Both the position numbers and the translations under genes were made by a program. A stretch of DNA of 64,000 nucleotides from JACRLW01 sp050181465 (GTDB lineage: Bacteria > Planctomycetota > UBA1135 > UBA2386). The notes under the pieces were generated by a model that had not been told where the DNA came from, did not search any database, and worked only from the letters and a program-made list of their open reading frames with translations. Shown piece by piece: positions 36,735 through 45,669 of this stretch (position 1 is its first letter; every line of letters begins with the position of its first letter). The stretch is taken from the NCBI GenBank assembly GCA_050181465.1, contig JBFXDD010000001.1, positions 248,001 to 312,000 on the forward strand, given 5' to 3'.

Positions 36735-36917
36735 TCACTCCGAGCTACCCGGCACCATCTGCCGACCCCGGTAGAAGCCGCAGGCACTGCAGAGGTGATG
36801 GGGACGGATCTTCGCGCCGCAGTTGCTGCAGGCGACCAGACTGACCTTGGTCAGTTTCTCGCGGATGCTGCGGTAACCCGCCCGGGCCTTGCTGATGCGT
36901 CTCTTCGGATTGGCCAT
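36735..36917 (-). CDS. rpmF: 50S ribosomal protein L32
   Basis: A 60-residue ribosomal protein beginning MANPKRRISKARAGYRS, with a zinc ribbon made of C30/C33 (CSNC) and C43/C46 (CSAC). This is the zinc-binding form of L32. It is the first gene of the rpmF-plsX-fab block; plsX starts 159 bp downstream. Confidence 0.97.
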   Translation of the reverse strand: MANPKRRISKARAGYRSIREKLTKVSLVACSNCGAKIRPHHLCSACGFYRGRQMVPGSSE

Positions 36918-37047
36918 CGTGAGCTCGATGGAGGTCGTCGTTGAAAGGAGGGCGCGTACCGCCGTCCGGGGAATGAAAGGGCGAAGGATTGTAGAGTTCG
37001 ACCCGTCACTGTCAACGAATCCCCACCCGCGGCGGACTCAGGCCGAC

Positions 37048-39759
37048 TTACTCCGCTCGGATCGCGGCCAACCGCTGTTCCGCGACGGACTTTGCAGTCG
37101 GCAACGCGTCCAGCCGCGGACCCTTGCCCTGCGCGAGTTCCGGACGCCCGCCACCGCCGCCGCCCAGCACCCCGCAGAGCTCCTTGACCAGGTCGCCCGC
37201 ACGAAGCCGCTTGGTGAGGCTGGCGTCGACGGCGGCTCCCACCATCACCCCTTCCGGCCCGGTGGCGAAGACCACTCCAGCGAAGGGCACATGGGCCTGG
37301 CGCGCCCGCGTGAGCAGGTCCTGAAGCTCGCTCGCCTCCAGTTTGGTCGTCACGAAGACGGCCGTGTGAATTCCGCCCGCGGCGACGACGTGGCGCGCCA
37401 ACTCACCGGCCAGTGCGCCGACGTCCGCAGCCGTCGCGGCGGCGAGCTCCTTGCGCAGCGTGCGCACCTCCTCGGCGAGCGCTTCCACCTTCGCCGAGAT
37501 CTCGTGAAGTGGGGCCTTCAACTTCTGCCCCAGAGAGGTGAGTACCGCGCGTTCCCGTCGTGAGGACTCGACGGCGCCCAGACCCGTAACCGCTTCGATG
37601 CGCCGAGTCCCCGCACTCACGGCTGCGTCACTCACGATTCGAAACCAGCCGATGTTGCCGGAGTTGCGAACGTGCGTACCCCCGCACAACTCGCGGCTGA
37701 ACTCGCCCACGCTGAGCGTGCGCACGCGCTCCCCGTACTTCTCGCCGAACATGGCGACGAATCCCGCCGCACGTGCCTCCTCGAGTCGACGGATCGCCGG
37801 TTCGACGGGTGTCGCGCTCCGAATGACGGCGTTGACGAGGTCCTCGAGGCTCGCGATCTGCACTTCCGTGAGTCGCTCGCCGTGCGTGTAGTCGAAGCGC
37901 AGCCGATCCGGCCCGACCTCGGAGCCCGCCTGGCTCACGTGCGGACCGAGAACCTGCTTGAGGGCCGCATGCAGAAGATGCGTGGCGGTGTGATTGCTCT
38001 CGGTTGCTCGCCGAAGGGACTCGTCGACCACCAGGTCGACGGTTTCCCCGACCGTGAACTCGCCGGACTCGATCGTGACGGCATGCAGCCAGTAGCCGTC
38101 CATCTGGGTCGTGTCCTCGACCCTCGCGAGACCGCGCGGACCGCGAATCAGACCACGGTCCCCGAGTTGCCCGCCGCCCTGCGCATAGAATGGGCTCTGT
38201 CGCGCAACGAACCGGGCCTTCGCCCCGGCTGCTGCCGACTTCAGCGACAGAAGTCCGGAATCCAAAATGGCCGTCAGCTCGGAGTCGCAGGACAGCCGCT
38301 CGTAGCCGACGAACTCGGTCGTTGCGACCGATGCCTGCCGAAGCACGGAACCGGCGCTCTCGGCGAATACCGCATCGGTCGTCGCCGACGCCGCGCGCGC
38401 GCGTTCGCGCTGCTGCGCCATCGCCGCCTCGAACCCGCTCTCGTCCAAGCGCAGTCCGTGATCGGCGAGCACCGCGCGAGTGATGTCGATCGGGAATCCG
38501 TAGGTGTCGTGAAGTTGGAACGCGAAGTCACCGGACTCCCGAAGGATCTCGGCATGCTCACCGCGAACCACCGTCTTCGCACCACGATCGTCGGACTCCA
38601 TCGCCACGCCGCGATCCCGGAGAAAGGTCCGCAGACGTTGCATGCCGAGGCGATACGTATTCGCGAATCCTTCCTCTTCGGCCCGGATGACCGACCGGCA
38701 TTGACCGGCATGCTCGCGCACCTCCGGATAGGCCGACCCCATCACTTCACCGACCACGTCGACGAGCTCGTGAAGAAATGGTCGGTCGAAGCCGAGGTCG
38801 TAGCCATCGCGCGCGGCGCGTCGCAGGATCTTCCGCACCACGTAGCCGCGCCCTTCGTTGCTCGGCAGCGCACCGTCGGCGATGCAGAAGGTCACGGCTC
38901 GGGCATGGTCGGCGATGCGCCGCATGCGGACGTCATCGCTCCGATCGGCGCCGTAGCGCTTGCCGCACCTCTGCTCGATGTGCCGCAAGTAGGGCAGGAA
39001 GAGATCGGTTTCGAAGTTGTTCGGTACTCCGGCCAGCACCGCAGCGATCCGTTCGAGCCCCAACCCGACGTCGATGTTCTTCTGCGGCAGCGGTACGAGA
39101 CTGCCGTCCTCTCGACGGTCGTACTGCGTGAACACACAGTTCCCGATCTCGGTGAATCGTCCGTCCGGTAGCGAGGTCAGGCCCCGGTGCTCAGGCAAGG
39201 GCTCCGACGGATCACGGTCGAAGTAGATCTCGGAGCATGGCCCGCAGGGCCCGTTCGGACCTTTGCTCGGGGCTTCGGCCGGCCAGAAATTCTCCTTCTC
39301 GCCGAAACGAAAGATCCGCTGCGCGTCGAGACCGATCTCCTGATTCCAGATCCGAAAGGCCTCGTCGTCGTCCTGGTAGATCGTGACCACGAGTTGCCGA
39401 GCGGGGATACCGAGATCCTTAGTGAAGAACTCCCACTCCCACCGAATGCACTCAGCCTTGAAGTAGTCGCCGAAAGAGAAGTTGCCCAGCATCTCGAAGA
39501 ACGTGTGATGTCGCGGCGTCGCGCCGACGTTCTCGAGATCGGGAACCCGCAAGCACTTCTGCGCCGTCGTCACTCGCCGGTACGGCAGGGATCCACGGCC
39601 AAGGAACATGTCCTTGAACTGGTTCATCCCCGCACCGGTGAACAACAAGGTCGGATCGTTCGCCGGCACCAAGGAGTCGGAGGCCATCCGCGCATGACCA
39701 CGGGTCTCGAAGAACTTGAGGTAGCGCTCGCGGATCTCAGCAGCAGACAACGGCTTCAT
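37048..39759 (-). CDS. alaS: Alanyl-tRNA synthetase
   Basis: A 903-residue class II synthetase. The catalytic domain starts 'EIRERYLKFFETRGHARMASDSLVPANDPTLLFTGAGMNQFK'. The editing domain has the zinc-binding 'SNHTATHLLHAAL' and 'CGGTHVRNSGNIG'. The C-terminal domain with 'GGGGGGRPELAQGKG' is complete. The length is slightly above average. The start at 39759 (MKPLSAAE) is chosen because the domain begins there; the frame continues 12 codons upstream. It lies downstream of recA on the same strand, separated by 225 bp containing 16-bp tandem repeats. The usual neighbour recX is missing. Confidence 0.98.
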   Translation of the reverse strand: MKPLSAAEIRERYLKFFETRGHARMASDSLVPANDPTLLFTGAGMNQFKDMFLGRGSLPYRRVTTAQKCLRVPDLENVGATPRHHTFFEMLGNFSFGDYFKAECIRWEWEFFTKDLGIPARQLVVTIYQDDDEAFRIWNQEIGLDAQRIFRFGEKENFWPAEAPSKGPNGPCGPCSEIYFDRDPSEPLPEHRGLTSLPDGRFTEIGNCVFTQYDRREDGSLVPLPQKNIDVGLGLERIAAVLAGVPNNFETDLFLPYLRHIEQRCGKRYGADRSDDVRMRRIADHARAVTFCIADGALPSNEGRGYVVRKILRRAARDGYDLGFDRPFLHELVDVVGEVMGSAYPEVREHAGQCRSVIRAEEEGFANTYRLGMQRLRTFLRDRGVAMESDDRGAKTVVRGEHAEILRESGDFAFQLHDTYGFPIDITRAVLADHGLRLDESGFEAAMAQQRERARAASATTDAVFAESAGSVLRQASVATTEFVGYERLSCDSELTAILDSGLLSLKSAAAGAKARFVARQSPFYAQGGGQLGDRGLIRGPRGLARVEDTTQMDGYWLHAVTIESGEFTVGETVDLVVDESLRRATESNHTATHLLHAALKQVLGPHVSQAGSEVGPDRLRFDYTHGERLTEVQIASLEDLVNAVIRSATPVEPAIRRLEEARAAGFVAMFGEKYGERVRTLSVGEFSRELCGGTHVRNSGNIGWFRIVSDAAVSAGTRRIEAVTGLGAVESSRRERAVLTSLGQKLKAPLHEISAKVEALAEEVRTLRKELAAATAADVGALAGELARHVVAAGGIHTAVFVTTKLEASELQDLLTRARQAHVPFAGVVFATGPEGVMVGAAVDASLTKRLRAGDLVKELCGVLGGGGGGRPELAQGKGPRLDALPTAKSVAEQRLAAIRAE

Positions 39760-39888
39760 CGGTGGAATCGAATCCGACAGGTTGAAGGACTGCAAAGCCG
39801 GAATTCGCGTCGAAAGCGCACGAGCCGTGATCGGTGTCGGGCCTGCGAGTTCGGCAGCAAGGCCGCCGCTTCCCGACCGGCATCGTTC

Positions 39889-39968
39889 TCGGCCGACTCA
39901 GGTCTCGGCCGAGTCAGTTCGCGACCGAGTCAGTTGGCGGCCGAGTCAGACCCCGGCCGATTCACCGA
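39889..39968. repeat. 16-bp tandem repeat, five units, between recA and alaS
   Basis: Five consecutive 16-bp units share the core CGGCCGAGTCAG: TCGGCCGACTCAGGTC, TCGGCCGAGTCAGTTC, GCGACCGAGTCAGTTG, GCGGCCGAGTCAGACC, CCGGCCGATTCACCGA. Outer units are more diverged than inner ones. They lie after the recA stop and before alaS, outside any coding frame I accept. Some units contain the palindrome CTCGGCCGAG. Their role is unknown. Confidence 0.85.
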
Positions 39969-39984
39969 CACGGGTCGCCCTCGA

Positions 39985-41175
39985 TCAATCGGCGTCGATC
40001 GTCTCGGTCGCCTTGCTCGACGCACGAGCCGACCCTGCGCTCCGCGATCCAGAGGCCGCACGGCCCACCGGTGCCGGCTCCGCGACCCCGGTAGCTGCCG
40101 CTCCTGCGGAGGGCGACTCTCCACTGGTGTCCTCAGAGGACGCGACCACACCATTCTTGGCCATTGCCTTCGCGAGCACTTCGGCGCGCAGCTTCTCGCG
40201 CAGTTCCGTCCGCTCCAACAGGAGCTCACGCGCTCGCTCACGCCCCTGGCCGAGCCGCTCCTCACCGTAGCTGATCCACGTGCCGCTACGCTTGAGTACG
40301 CCGAGGTCGACGCCCAAGTCGATGATCTCGCCGACCTCATCGATTCCACGGTTGAAGAGGATGTCGAATTCGACCTTTCGAAAGGGAGGCGCGATCTTGT
40401 TCTTCACGACCGTGGCCTTGGTTCGTGCACCAGCAGCCAGTTCGCCGTCCTTCACCGTCCCGATCCGACGGATGTCGATTCGCACGGAGGAGTAGAACTT
40501 CAGCGCGCGACCGCCCGTTGTGGTCTCGGGGCTGCCGAACATCACCCCGATCTTCTCACGGATCTGGTTGATGAAGATCAGACAGGTATTCGTCTTGGCC
40601 ACGACTCCGGTCAGCTTGCGCAAGGCCTGGCTCATGAGCCGCGCCTGCAAGCCGACGAACGAGTCCCCCATCTCGCCCTCGATCTCGGCCTTGGGAACCA
40701 AGGCAGCCACGGAGTCGATGACGATCACGTCGAGCGCGGCGGAGCGAGCCAGCGTCTCACAGATGTCGAGCGCCTGCTCGCCATGGTCGGGTTGCGAGAT
40801 CAGCAGCGAGTCGAGGTCGACTCCGAGCCGCTTGGCGTACTGCGGATCGAGCGCATGTTCGGCGTCGATGAACGCCGCCATGCCGCCCATCCGCTGCGCG
40901 GCAGCGACGACGTGGAGCGTCAGGGTTGTCTTGCCGGAAGACTCCGGGCCGAAGATCTCGATGACCCGCCCGCGCGGCAGACCCCGCCCGCCGATCGCAA
41001 GATCCAACCCGAGCGACCCCGTCGAGATGCCCTCGACCGGCACGAGCGTGCCTTGGCCCATCCGCATGATGCTGCCCTTGCCGTAGCTCTTCTCGATCGA
41101 GGCGAGCGCATCGTTCAGCGCCTCGGGGTTCCGACCGCGCTCGCGGCCCTGGTCTGTGCTTTGGTTCTTGCTCAT
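39985..41175 (-). CDS. recA: Recombinase RecA
   Basis: A 396-residue strand-exchange protein. The Walker A motif GPESSGKT follows 'IGGRGLPRGRVIEIF'. Also present are 'AAFIDAEHALDPQYAKRLGVD', 'VIDSVAALVPKAEIEGEMGD' and 'LIFINQIREKIGVMFGSPETTTGG'. The C-terminal tail is longer than usual and rich in Ser/Ala. An ideal AGGAGG site lies 5 nt before the ATG at 41175. The 434-bp region upstream contains one copy of the palindromic repeat (41336-41507). No LexA-type box was recognised. Confidence 0.99.
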   Translation of the reverse strand: MSKNQSTDQGRERGRNPEALNDALASIEKSYGKGSIMRMGQGTLVPVEGISTGSLGLDLAIGGRGLPRGRVIEIFGPESSGKTTLTLHVVAAAQRMGGMAAFIDAEHALDPQYAKRLGVDLDSLLISQPDHGEQALDICETLARSAALDVIVIDSVAALVPKAEIEGEMGDSFVGLQARLMSQALRKLTGVVAKTNTCLIFINQIREKIGVMFGSPETTTGGRALKFYSSVRIDIRRIGTVKDGELAAGARTKATVVKNKIAPPFRKVEFDILFNRGIDEVGEIIDLGVDLGVLKRSGTWISYGEERLGQGRERARELLLERTELREKLRAEVLAKAMAKNGVVASSEDTSGESPSAGAAATGVAEPAPVGRAASGSRSAGSARASSKATETIDAD

Positions 41176-41335
41176 GTTCCGCCTCCTAGTGGTCTTGGCC
41201 GCTTGCGATCGATGGCTCTGGTGCGGGGCTCGATTCACCGAGGAGTCCCGGCACCAGAAGGGTCGCTACCGCCCGGGTTCTCTGATGGCCGGAGAGTAGC
41301 TGCGACCCTTACAAAAGCCAAACATTTCTGATTCG

Positions 41336-41507
41336 GAGTCTTCGTGAACGTCGTCGCGAGATCGGCGCAGGTCGATGCCCAGGCAGGAGCTGCGTCGGTC
41401 GGGGACCGAAGCGTAGCGGCAGCAACGCTGCCTGGGAGCAGTCGACATTGCGACGCCACCAGGAGCGACTTGTGGCGATCGCAGCAGACGTTCACAAGTA
41501 GTCCGAG
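41336..41507 (+). repeat. Palindromic intergenic repeat, copy upstream of recA
   Basis: About 172 bp, starting CGGAGTC then TTCGTGAACGTC and ending with GACGTTCACAAG then TAGTCCGA. The hairpin is AGCGTAGC-GGCA-GCAACGCT (one mismatch). The closing pair is CCCAGGC/GCCTGGG, where the copy at 1420 has CTGGC/GCCAG: a T-A pair replaced by A-T. The left-arm hairpin TCGGT-CGGGG-ACCGA is kept. The element points away from recA, whose start is 161 bp to the left. The stretch 41311-41335 beside it is unusually AT-rich (ACAAAAGCCAAACATTTCTG) and may hold the recA promoter. Confidence 0.87.
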
Positions 41508-41609
41508 CCAGGAGACCGTGTGCCGCAAGGCGCCACGGTGACGCGAATTCTTGCTCGCCGCGCCGGTCGAACCGACCGCGGTCTTCGAAAGGCGCGCGAA
41601 GCACCAGGC

Positions 41610-42509
41610 TCAGACCGTCACGAACTGGATCAGCTCTCGGTAGCGCCGCTCGATCTCCTCCAGGGTCGCCCTCGCCAGGCGGTCGACGCCGAAGTCCTCG
41701 ACGGTGAGGCTGGCACACACCGTGCCGTAGGCCAGCGCGCGCTTCATGTTCCACAAGCTCAGGCTGTCGCAGGTCGCGAGAAAGCCCATGAAGCCGCCCG
41801 CGAAGGAATCCCCCGCCCCCGTGGGGTCGACGACCTTCTCGGTCGGATAGGCCGGCATCGCGTAGCCGAAGAAGTTGCTGAACAAGAAGCAGCCGTGCTC
41901 ACCCTTCTTCACGATCGCGAGCTTCGGACCGAGTTCGAGGACCTTGCGGCCAGCGCGGATGAGGTTGCGTTCGCCGGTCAGCATCCGAGCTTCCTCGTCG
42001 TTGAGGATGAGACCATCGATGCGCGACAACAGAGCCGCGAGATCATCGCGGGCGATCTCGATCCAAAGATTCATCGTGTCCGCGACGACGAACTCCGGCG
42101 CCGGCACCTGATCGAGAACGGTGGCCTGAGTGCTCGGCGCCCCGTTGGCGAGGAACACGAACCGCGAATCGCGGAACGACTCGGGCACCTTGGGGCGGAA
42201 GTCGCCGAAAGTGTTGAGGTGCACTGCGAGGGTCTCGCGACTGTTCATGTCCGAGGCGTAACGGCCGCTCCAGCGGAAGGTCTCGCCCTTGGCGACTTCC
42301 AATCCATCGAGACGGATCCCGGCCGCCTGGAGAAGATCACGGCTCGCAGCCGGGAAGTCGGCTCCCACCACGCTCACCAGTCGTACTTCGGTGAACAGCG
42401 CCGCAGCCAGCCCAAAGTATGTCGACGAGCCACCCAGACAGTTCTTGCGCTCGCCGTGGGGAGTGTGGATGTCGTCGAACGCGGTCGACCCTACGACGAG
42501 GACGGTCAT
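41610..42509 (-). CDS. PfkB family carbohydrate kinase
   Basis: A 299-residue ribokinase-type sugar kinase. The N-terminal 'VLVVGSTAFDDIHTPHG' and 'CLGGSSTYFGLAAALF' form the first signature. The C-terminal signature 'VVDPTGAGDSFAGGFMGFLA' carries the catalytic Asp (GAGDSF). 'LILNDEEARMLTGERN' and 'LAIVKKGEHGCFLF' are usual family elements. The substrate is not predictable. It is the last gene of a leftward group with the LPG-synthase-like membrane protein (71 bp upstream), DUF366 and a lipoprotein. Confidence 0.93.
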   Translation of the reverse strand: MTVLVVGSTAFDDIHTPHGERKNCLGGSSTYFGLAAALFTEVRLVSVVGADFPAASRDLLQAAGIRLDGLEVAKGETFRWSGRYASDMNSRETLAVHLNTFGDFRPKVPESFRDSRFVFLANGAPSTQATVLDQVPAPEFVVADTMNLWIEIARDDLAALLSRIDGLILNDEEARMLTGERNLIRAGRKVLELGPKLAIVKKGEHGCFLFSNFFGYAMPAYPTEKVVDPTGAGDSFAGGFMGFLATCDSLSLWNMKRALAYGTVCASLTVEDFGVDRLARATLEEIERRYRELIQFVTV

Positions 42510-42580
42510 GGGATTGGAAGATCGTTGCGGGAGGGAAAGGCGAAACGCGAGAGCCGAGCGAGGAGCATGCCAACGGTCGG

Positions 42581-43807
42581 TCAGGAAGGCGAGTCAGACT
42601 CGATCTCTCGTCGGGCCGAATCCTCGGTGTCGCGGCCGGCCTGCTCGAGTTCGGCGCGCGAGAGCCGCTGCCGGTCGGTCAACAGCAGCACACCGCCGAC
42701 CAGCGACCAGAGCGTCGTGTGGAGACGATAGAGCACCGAGAGCGCCACGCCGCGCGTGCGCATCACGGCTTCCGGATCCGGCACGGCGCCGCTGACGTGG
42801 ATCGCCGCGAACTTGCCGAACAGTGTGCCGAACAGCGCTTCGCCGACACCCCAGCCGTTGGGCGCGATCGGGACGGCGGAAACGATCAGAGCGATCGGGA
42901 CGAGCACGAAGTACTCGATGAGCGGTACCTGGATCCCCAGCGCCTCGCCCATGCAATAGAAGCTGCCGATGGTGATGACGTGGTTGCCCGTGCCAAGGAC
43001 GAACCACGCCAGCAGTCCGCGCTGGTGGCCGCGGTAGAAGTAGACCGCGTGATCGACCTTGCGCAGGGCTGCCGACAGCCGCGTCGGCAACCGATCGAGC
43101 AGCGCATCGAGACCGAGCGACTTGCGCAATCGTCGGCTGAACGCAACCACGCCGATTCCGCACACCAAGAGGAGCACGCCCCAGATCCCGATTGCGAGCG
43201 GGCCGAATCGCGACAGATCCCAGAGAACGACCACCGCGCCGAGCAGCGCGAGCGATCCCAGTCCCATGATGCGATCGACGATGACGGACATCGCCGCCGC
43301 CATCTTTCGCCCCGGCGATCGCCGCACGATGTAGACGGCCTTCACGAGGTCGCCGCCGGTCTGCCCGGGCACGACGTTGTTGAAGAACACGCCGATCCAG
43401 GTCAACCGCCACACTGCGAAGAAGCCCGCATGGATGTCGTTGCGCCGAAGCAGCCAGTCCCACCGCATCGCCGCAACCAACATCGACAGCACGTAACCCA
43501 AGGCACCGAGAGCGAACCAGCCCTTGTCGATTGCGCGGAAGTAGGTCCACAGCCCGGGTGAGACGGAGACGGCGCCACCCTCGGCGATCGGACCTAGCCG
43601 GTGTTCCTGGCGCTGCCCCTCGACCTCCAGACTGACGACGTCGCCGTCCCACGCACCGAGGATCCGTCCGATCGATTCCGAAACGACGCTGCCGTTCGCA
43701 TCCGTGCGAACGACGCGATCCTGCCACTGGATCGCATGGATGACCCACGCGAACAGGGCGACGAGAACCACCGCCTTCAGCAGCCCGACGACTGCCTTGC
43801 GATTCAC
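42581..43807 (-). CDS. Lysylphosphatidylglycerol synthase transmembrane-region (UPF0104-like) protein
   Basis: A 408-residue integral membrane protein with about eight hydrophobic segments. The signature 'WRLTWIGVFFNNVVPGQTGGDLVKAVYI' matches the flippase-domain family found in MprF and UPF0104 proteins; 'VPIAPNGWGVGEALFGTLF' is the second conserved loop. A non-membrane insert of about 65 residues lies between the first and second helices. The gene starts with GTG placed directly after the TGA of the DUF366 gene, so expression is coupled. A role in lipid or glycolipid handling is inferred from the family only. Confidence 0.85.
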   Translation of the reverse strand: MNRKAVVGLLKAVVLVALFAWVIHAIQWQDRVVRTDANGSVVSESIGRILGAWDGDVVSLEVEGQRQEHRLGPIAEGGAVSVSPGLWTYFRAIDKGWFALGALGYVLSMLVAAMRWDWLLRRNDIHAGFFAVWRLTWIGVFFNNVVPGQTGGDLVKAVYIVRRSPGRKMAAAMSVIVDRIMGLGSLALLGAVVVLWDLSRFGPLAIGIWGVLLLVCGIGVVAFSRRLRKSLGLDALLDRLPTRLSAALRKVDHAVYFYRGHQRGLLAWFVLGTGNHVITIGSFYCMGEALGIQVPLIEYFVLVPIALIVSAVPIAPNGWGVGEALFGTLFGKFAAIHVSGAVPDPEAVMRTRGVALSVLYRLHTTLWSLVGGVLLLTDRQRLSRAELEQAGRDTEDSARREIESDSPS

Positions 43808-44365
43808 TCAGGCCTCTCCTCGCCCGCGGACCTTGGCCCGCGCCAGTCCGATCGAGGTCTCCTCAGCCGAGACGCGACCGAGAATGTCCTCGGCGAGCGG
43901 CTGAACCTCGATGCCGAGTTCTTCGAGGGCTGCTGTGCGCACCGGAGTGCCGCGGGACGTCACGTTCATCGCGAAATGGATCAGGGTCGACACCAAACTG
44001 CGCGTGGCGATCGAAATCGATAGCTTGCCGCCGCCGACGAACAGATCGTCGCCGTCGCGTTCGATCGAGACTCCGCGCGACGACAGGGCAGCGGCAGCGT
44101 TGACCGCGAGCAATCGTTGCCGCAGGACCGCACGTTCGAGATCGCCGTCGTCGAAACGCTCCCACAGGAAGTGCAGCATGTCGTCGCCGGCAATCCCGGG
44201 ACCATCGACATCGGCGAGGTCGGCGATCTGGTCGCGTGCGACGCCGCACGGCCCCCGGAAGGCGACGAGCGCGTCCCCGGCGATCCCGGTCGTGCGGAGG
44301 ATCCAGTGCGCGGCCAGTTGGGCGCCGTCATAGCGGATCGTGGGCTCGAGCCAGCGTGCGATCAT
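43808..44365 (-). CDS. DUF366 family protein
   Basis: A 185-residue soluble protein. The phrases 'IRYDGAQLAAHWILRTTGIAGDALVAFRGPCGV', 'GDDMLHFLWERFDD', 'RQRLLAVNAAAALSS', 'DDLFVGGGKLSISIATRSLVSTLIHFAMNV' and 'GTPVRTAALEELGI' follow the DUF366 pattern closely. The family has no known activity. Its ATG overlaps the stop of the upstream lipoprotein (ATGA), and the downstream membrane protein starts immediately after its stop. The three genes therefore form one coupled unit. Confidence 0.85.
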   Translation of the reverse strand: MIARWLEPTIRYDGAQLAAHWILRTTGIAGDALVAFRGPCGVARDQIADLADVDGPGIAGDDMLHFLWERFDDGDLERAVLRQRLLAVNAAAALSSRGVSIERDGDDLFVGGGKLSISIATRSLVSTLIHFAMNVTSRGTPVRTAALEELGIEVQPLAEDILGRVSAEETSIGLARAKVRGRGEA

Positions 44366-45609
44366 CGGCGATCACCGCGCTCCAGCACCCGCTTGCGCCA
44401 CCATTCATCGGCCCAGGACGCATCCAACGACAGCCCGCGAACAGCGAGTCGAGACTCGGCGGAGGCTTCCCCGACCGGCACCAGTCCCTCCGGCACCTCG
44501 ATGTCGCTGGCGATCCCACGCGGATCCAACGCCGCCGCCAAGGCCCAATGCGCGAGCGTGCGCAGTCCCTGCCGTTCGTCGGTCTTCAGCACGTCGTACA
44601 GGAACTCCAACGGCGACTGACCATCCCCCTCGCGAGCGTCCGCCAACTCCGGCGGCAGCGCCGAGCAGATTCGAATCCACGTTCGGCGAAGGTTCTCGCC
44701 GTTCTCGAAGGGCGCGACGCGGGCGAGGCTCCAGAGCATCGCTCGCGGACCCGAGCGGCGAACCAGCACGCGCAGCGCCTCGATGCGGACCTCGTCGCGT
44801 GCAGCGTCGCCGACGGCACCCGCGCGTTCATGACGCAGGAGCAGCGCGACCGAGGTCTCGATCGCGAGCAAGTCGACCAGCGCCTGCGTGAACAGCGCGC
44901 GCAGCGCCAAGTCCTTCTCGACCTCCGCTGCCCGCAAGAAGAAGCGGATCAGGCGACGACCGGTGGACGCATCGGAGTACGGCCGAAGCGCGAGGCGTGT
45001 GACAACGCCATCGAGGGCACGGCGCGTGATCTCGGTTACGTCGCCGGCGCGGCGACTCCAGGGCGCGACTCGGTCCAGCAGGGCGAGATCCGACTCCAGA
45101 ACTCCCGGATCGATCGGGGCGCGACTGACGAGACCGCGGTCCACTGCCAACCGGATCGGATCGACATCGAAGAACTCCAGGACACGCTCGAAGACCGAGA
45201 TCGCGAGCAACTGGTCGAGCGGCTGCGGATCGTGCGCTGCGATCCACAGGGCTCGAACCGCGGCGTGCGCAAGCCGGTCGAGGTCGTCCTCGGCGGAGTC
45301 GAGCATCACGCGGAGGTTGTCCCGCGCGAACTCCGAAGGATTCTCGATGGGTCGCGGCTTGGGCTCGATGCCGAACGCGGCAGCCAAGGCCCAGTCCAGG
45401 CCGGTGCCGGCGAGGACCCGCAGCGTCCACGGCCACTGCTCGGCCTCGCTGCGGAACGCCAATCGTTGCGGCTCCTCCGCGCCGGTCGCGTAGGCCGTCA
45501 CGCTGTCGAACTCAGCTCGAGCCATCGCGTAGCTCAACTCGTGCGATCGACACGCACCGAGCAGCGCACCGGAGAGTGCAACGAGCAGGTGAGCACGAGG
45601 CGAGCGCAT
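44362..45609 (-). CDS. HEAT-like lipoprotein, function unknown
   Basis: A 415-residue lipoprotein with signal MRSPRAHLLVALSGALLGAC (lipobox LLGAC, C20). The mature protein is helical and rich in Arg, Ala and Leu, with repeated helix pairs (RLAHAAVRALWIAAHDPQPLDQLLAISVFERVLEFF, RIEALRVLVRRSGPRAMLWSLARVAPF). No catalytic motif is visible. It is the first gene of the coupled unit with DUF366, the flippase-like protein and PfkB kinase. Confidence 0.65.
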   Translation of the reverse strand: MRSPRAHLLVALSGALLGACRSHELSYAMARAEFDSVTAYATGAEEPQRLAFRSEAEQWPWTLRVLAGTGLDWALAAAFGIEPKPRPIENPSEFARDNLRVMLDSAEDDLDRLAHAAVRALWIAAHDPQPLDQLLAISVFERVLEFFDVDPIRLAVDRGLVSRAPIDPGVLESDLALLDRVAPWSRRAGDVTEITRRALDGVVTRLALRPYSDASTGRRLIRFFLRAAEVEKDLALRALFTQALVDLLAIETSVALLLRHERAGAVGDAARDEVRIEALRVLVRRSGPRAMLWSLARVAPFENGENLRRTWIRICSALPPELADAREGDGQSPLEFLYDVLKTDERQGLRTLAHWALAAALDPRGIASDIEVPEGLVPVGEASAESRLAVRGLSLDASWADEWWRKRVLERGDRR

Positions 45610-45669
45610 GGTCGAGCGGAGGTTACGCGTCGACGTCCGGAGAACAACGGCGAGGCCGGCCGGCGCGGA

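Noticed and set aside
39187..41331. Rightward 714-residue open frame opposite recA and alaS
   Set aside because: It overlaps two certain genes and has no domain; long antisense frames are common at this GC content.
41176..41335. LexA/SOS box upstream of recA
   Set aside because: No sequence close to a known LexA consensus could be recognised; only an AT-rich stretch is visible.
41520..42731. A rightward gene starting just after the repeat at 41336-41507, with an AGGAG site
   Set aside because: The frame is antisense to the PfkB kinase and part of the membrane protein gene, both of which have clear motifs; the ribosome-site match is probably chance.
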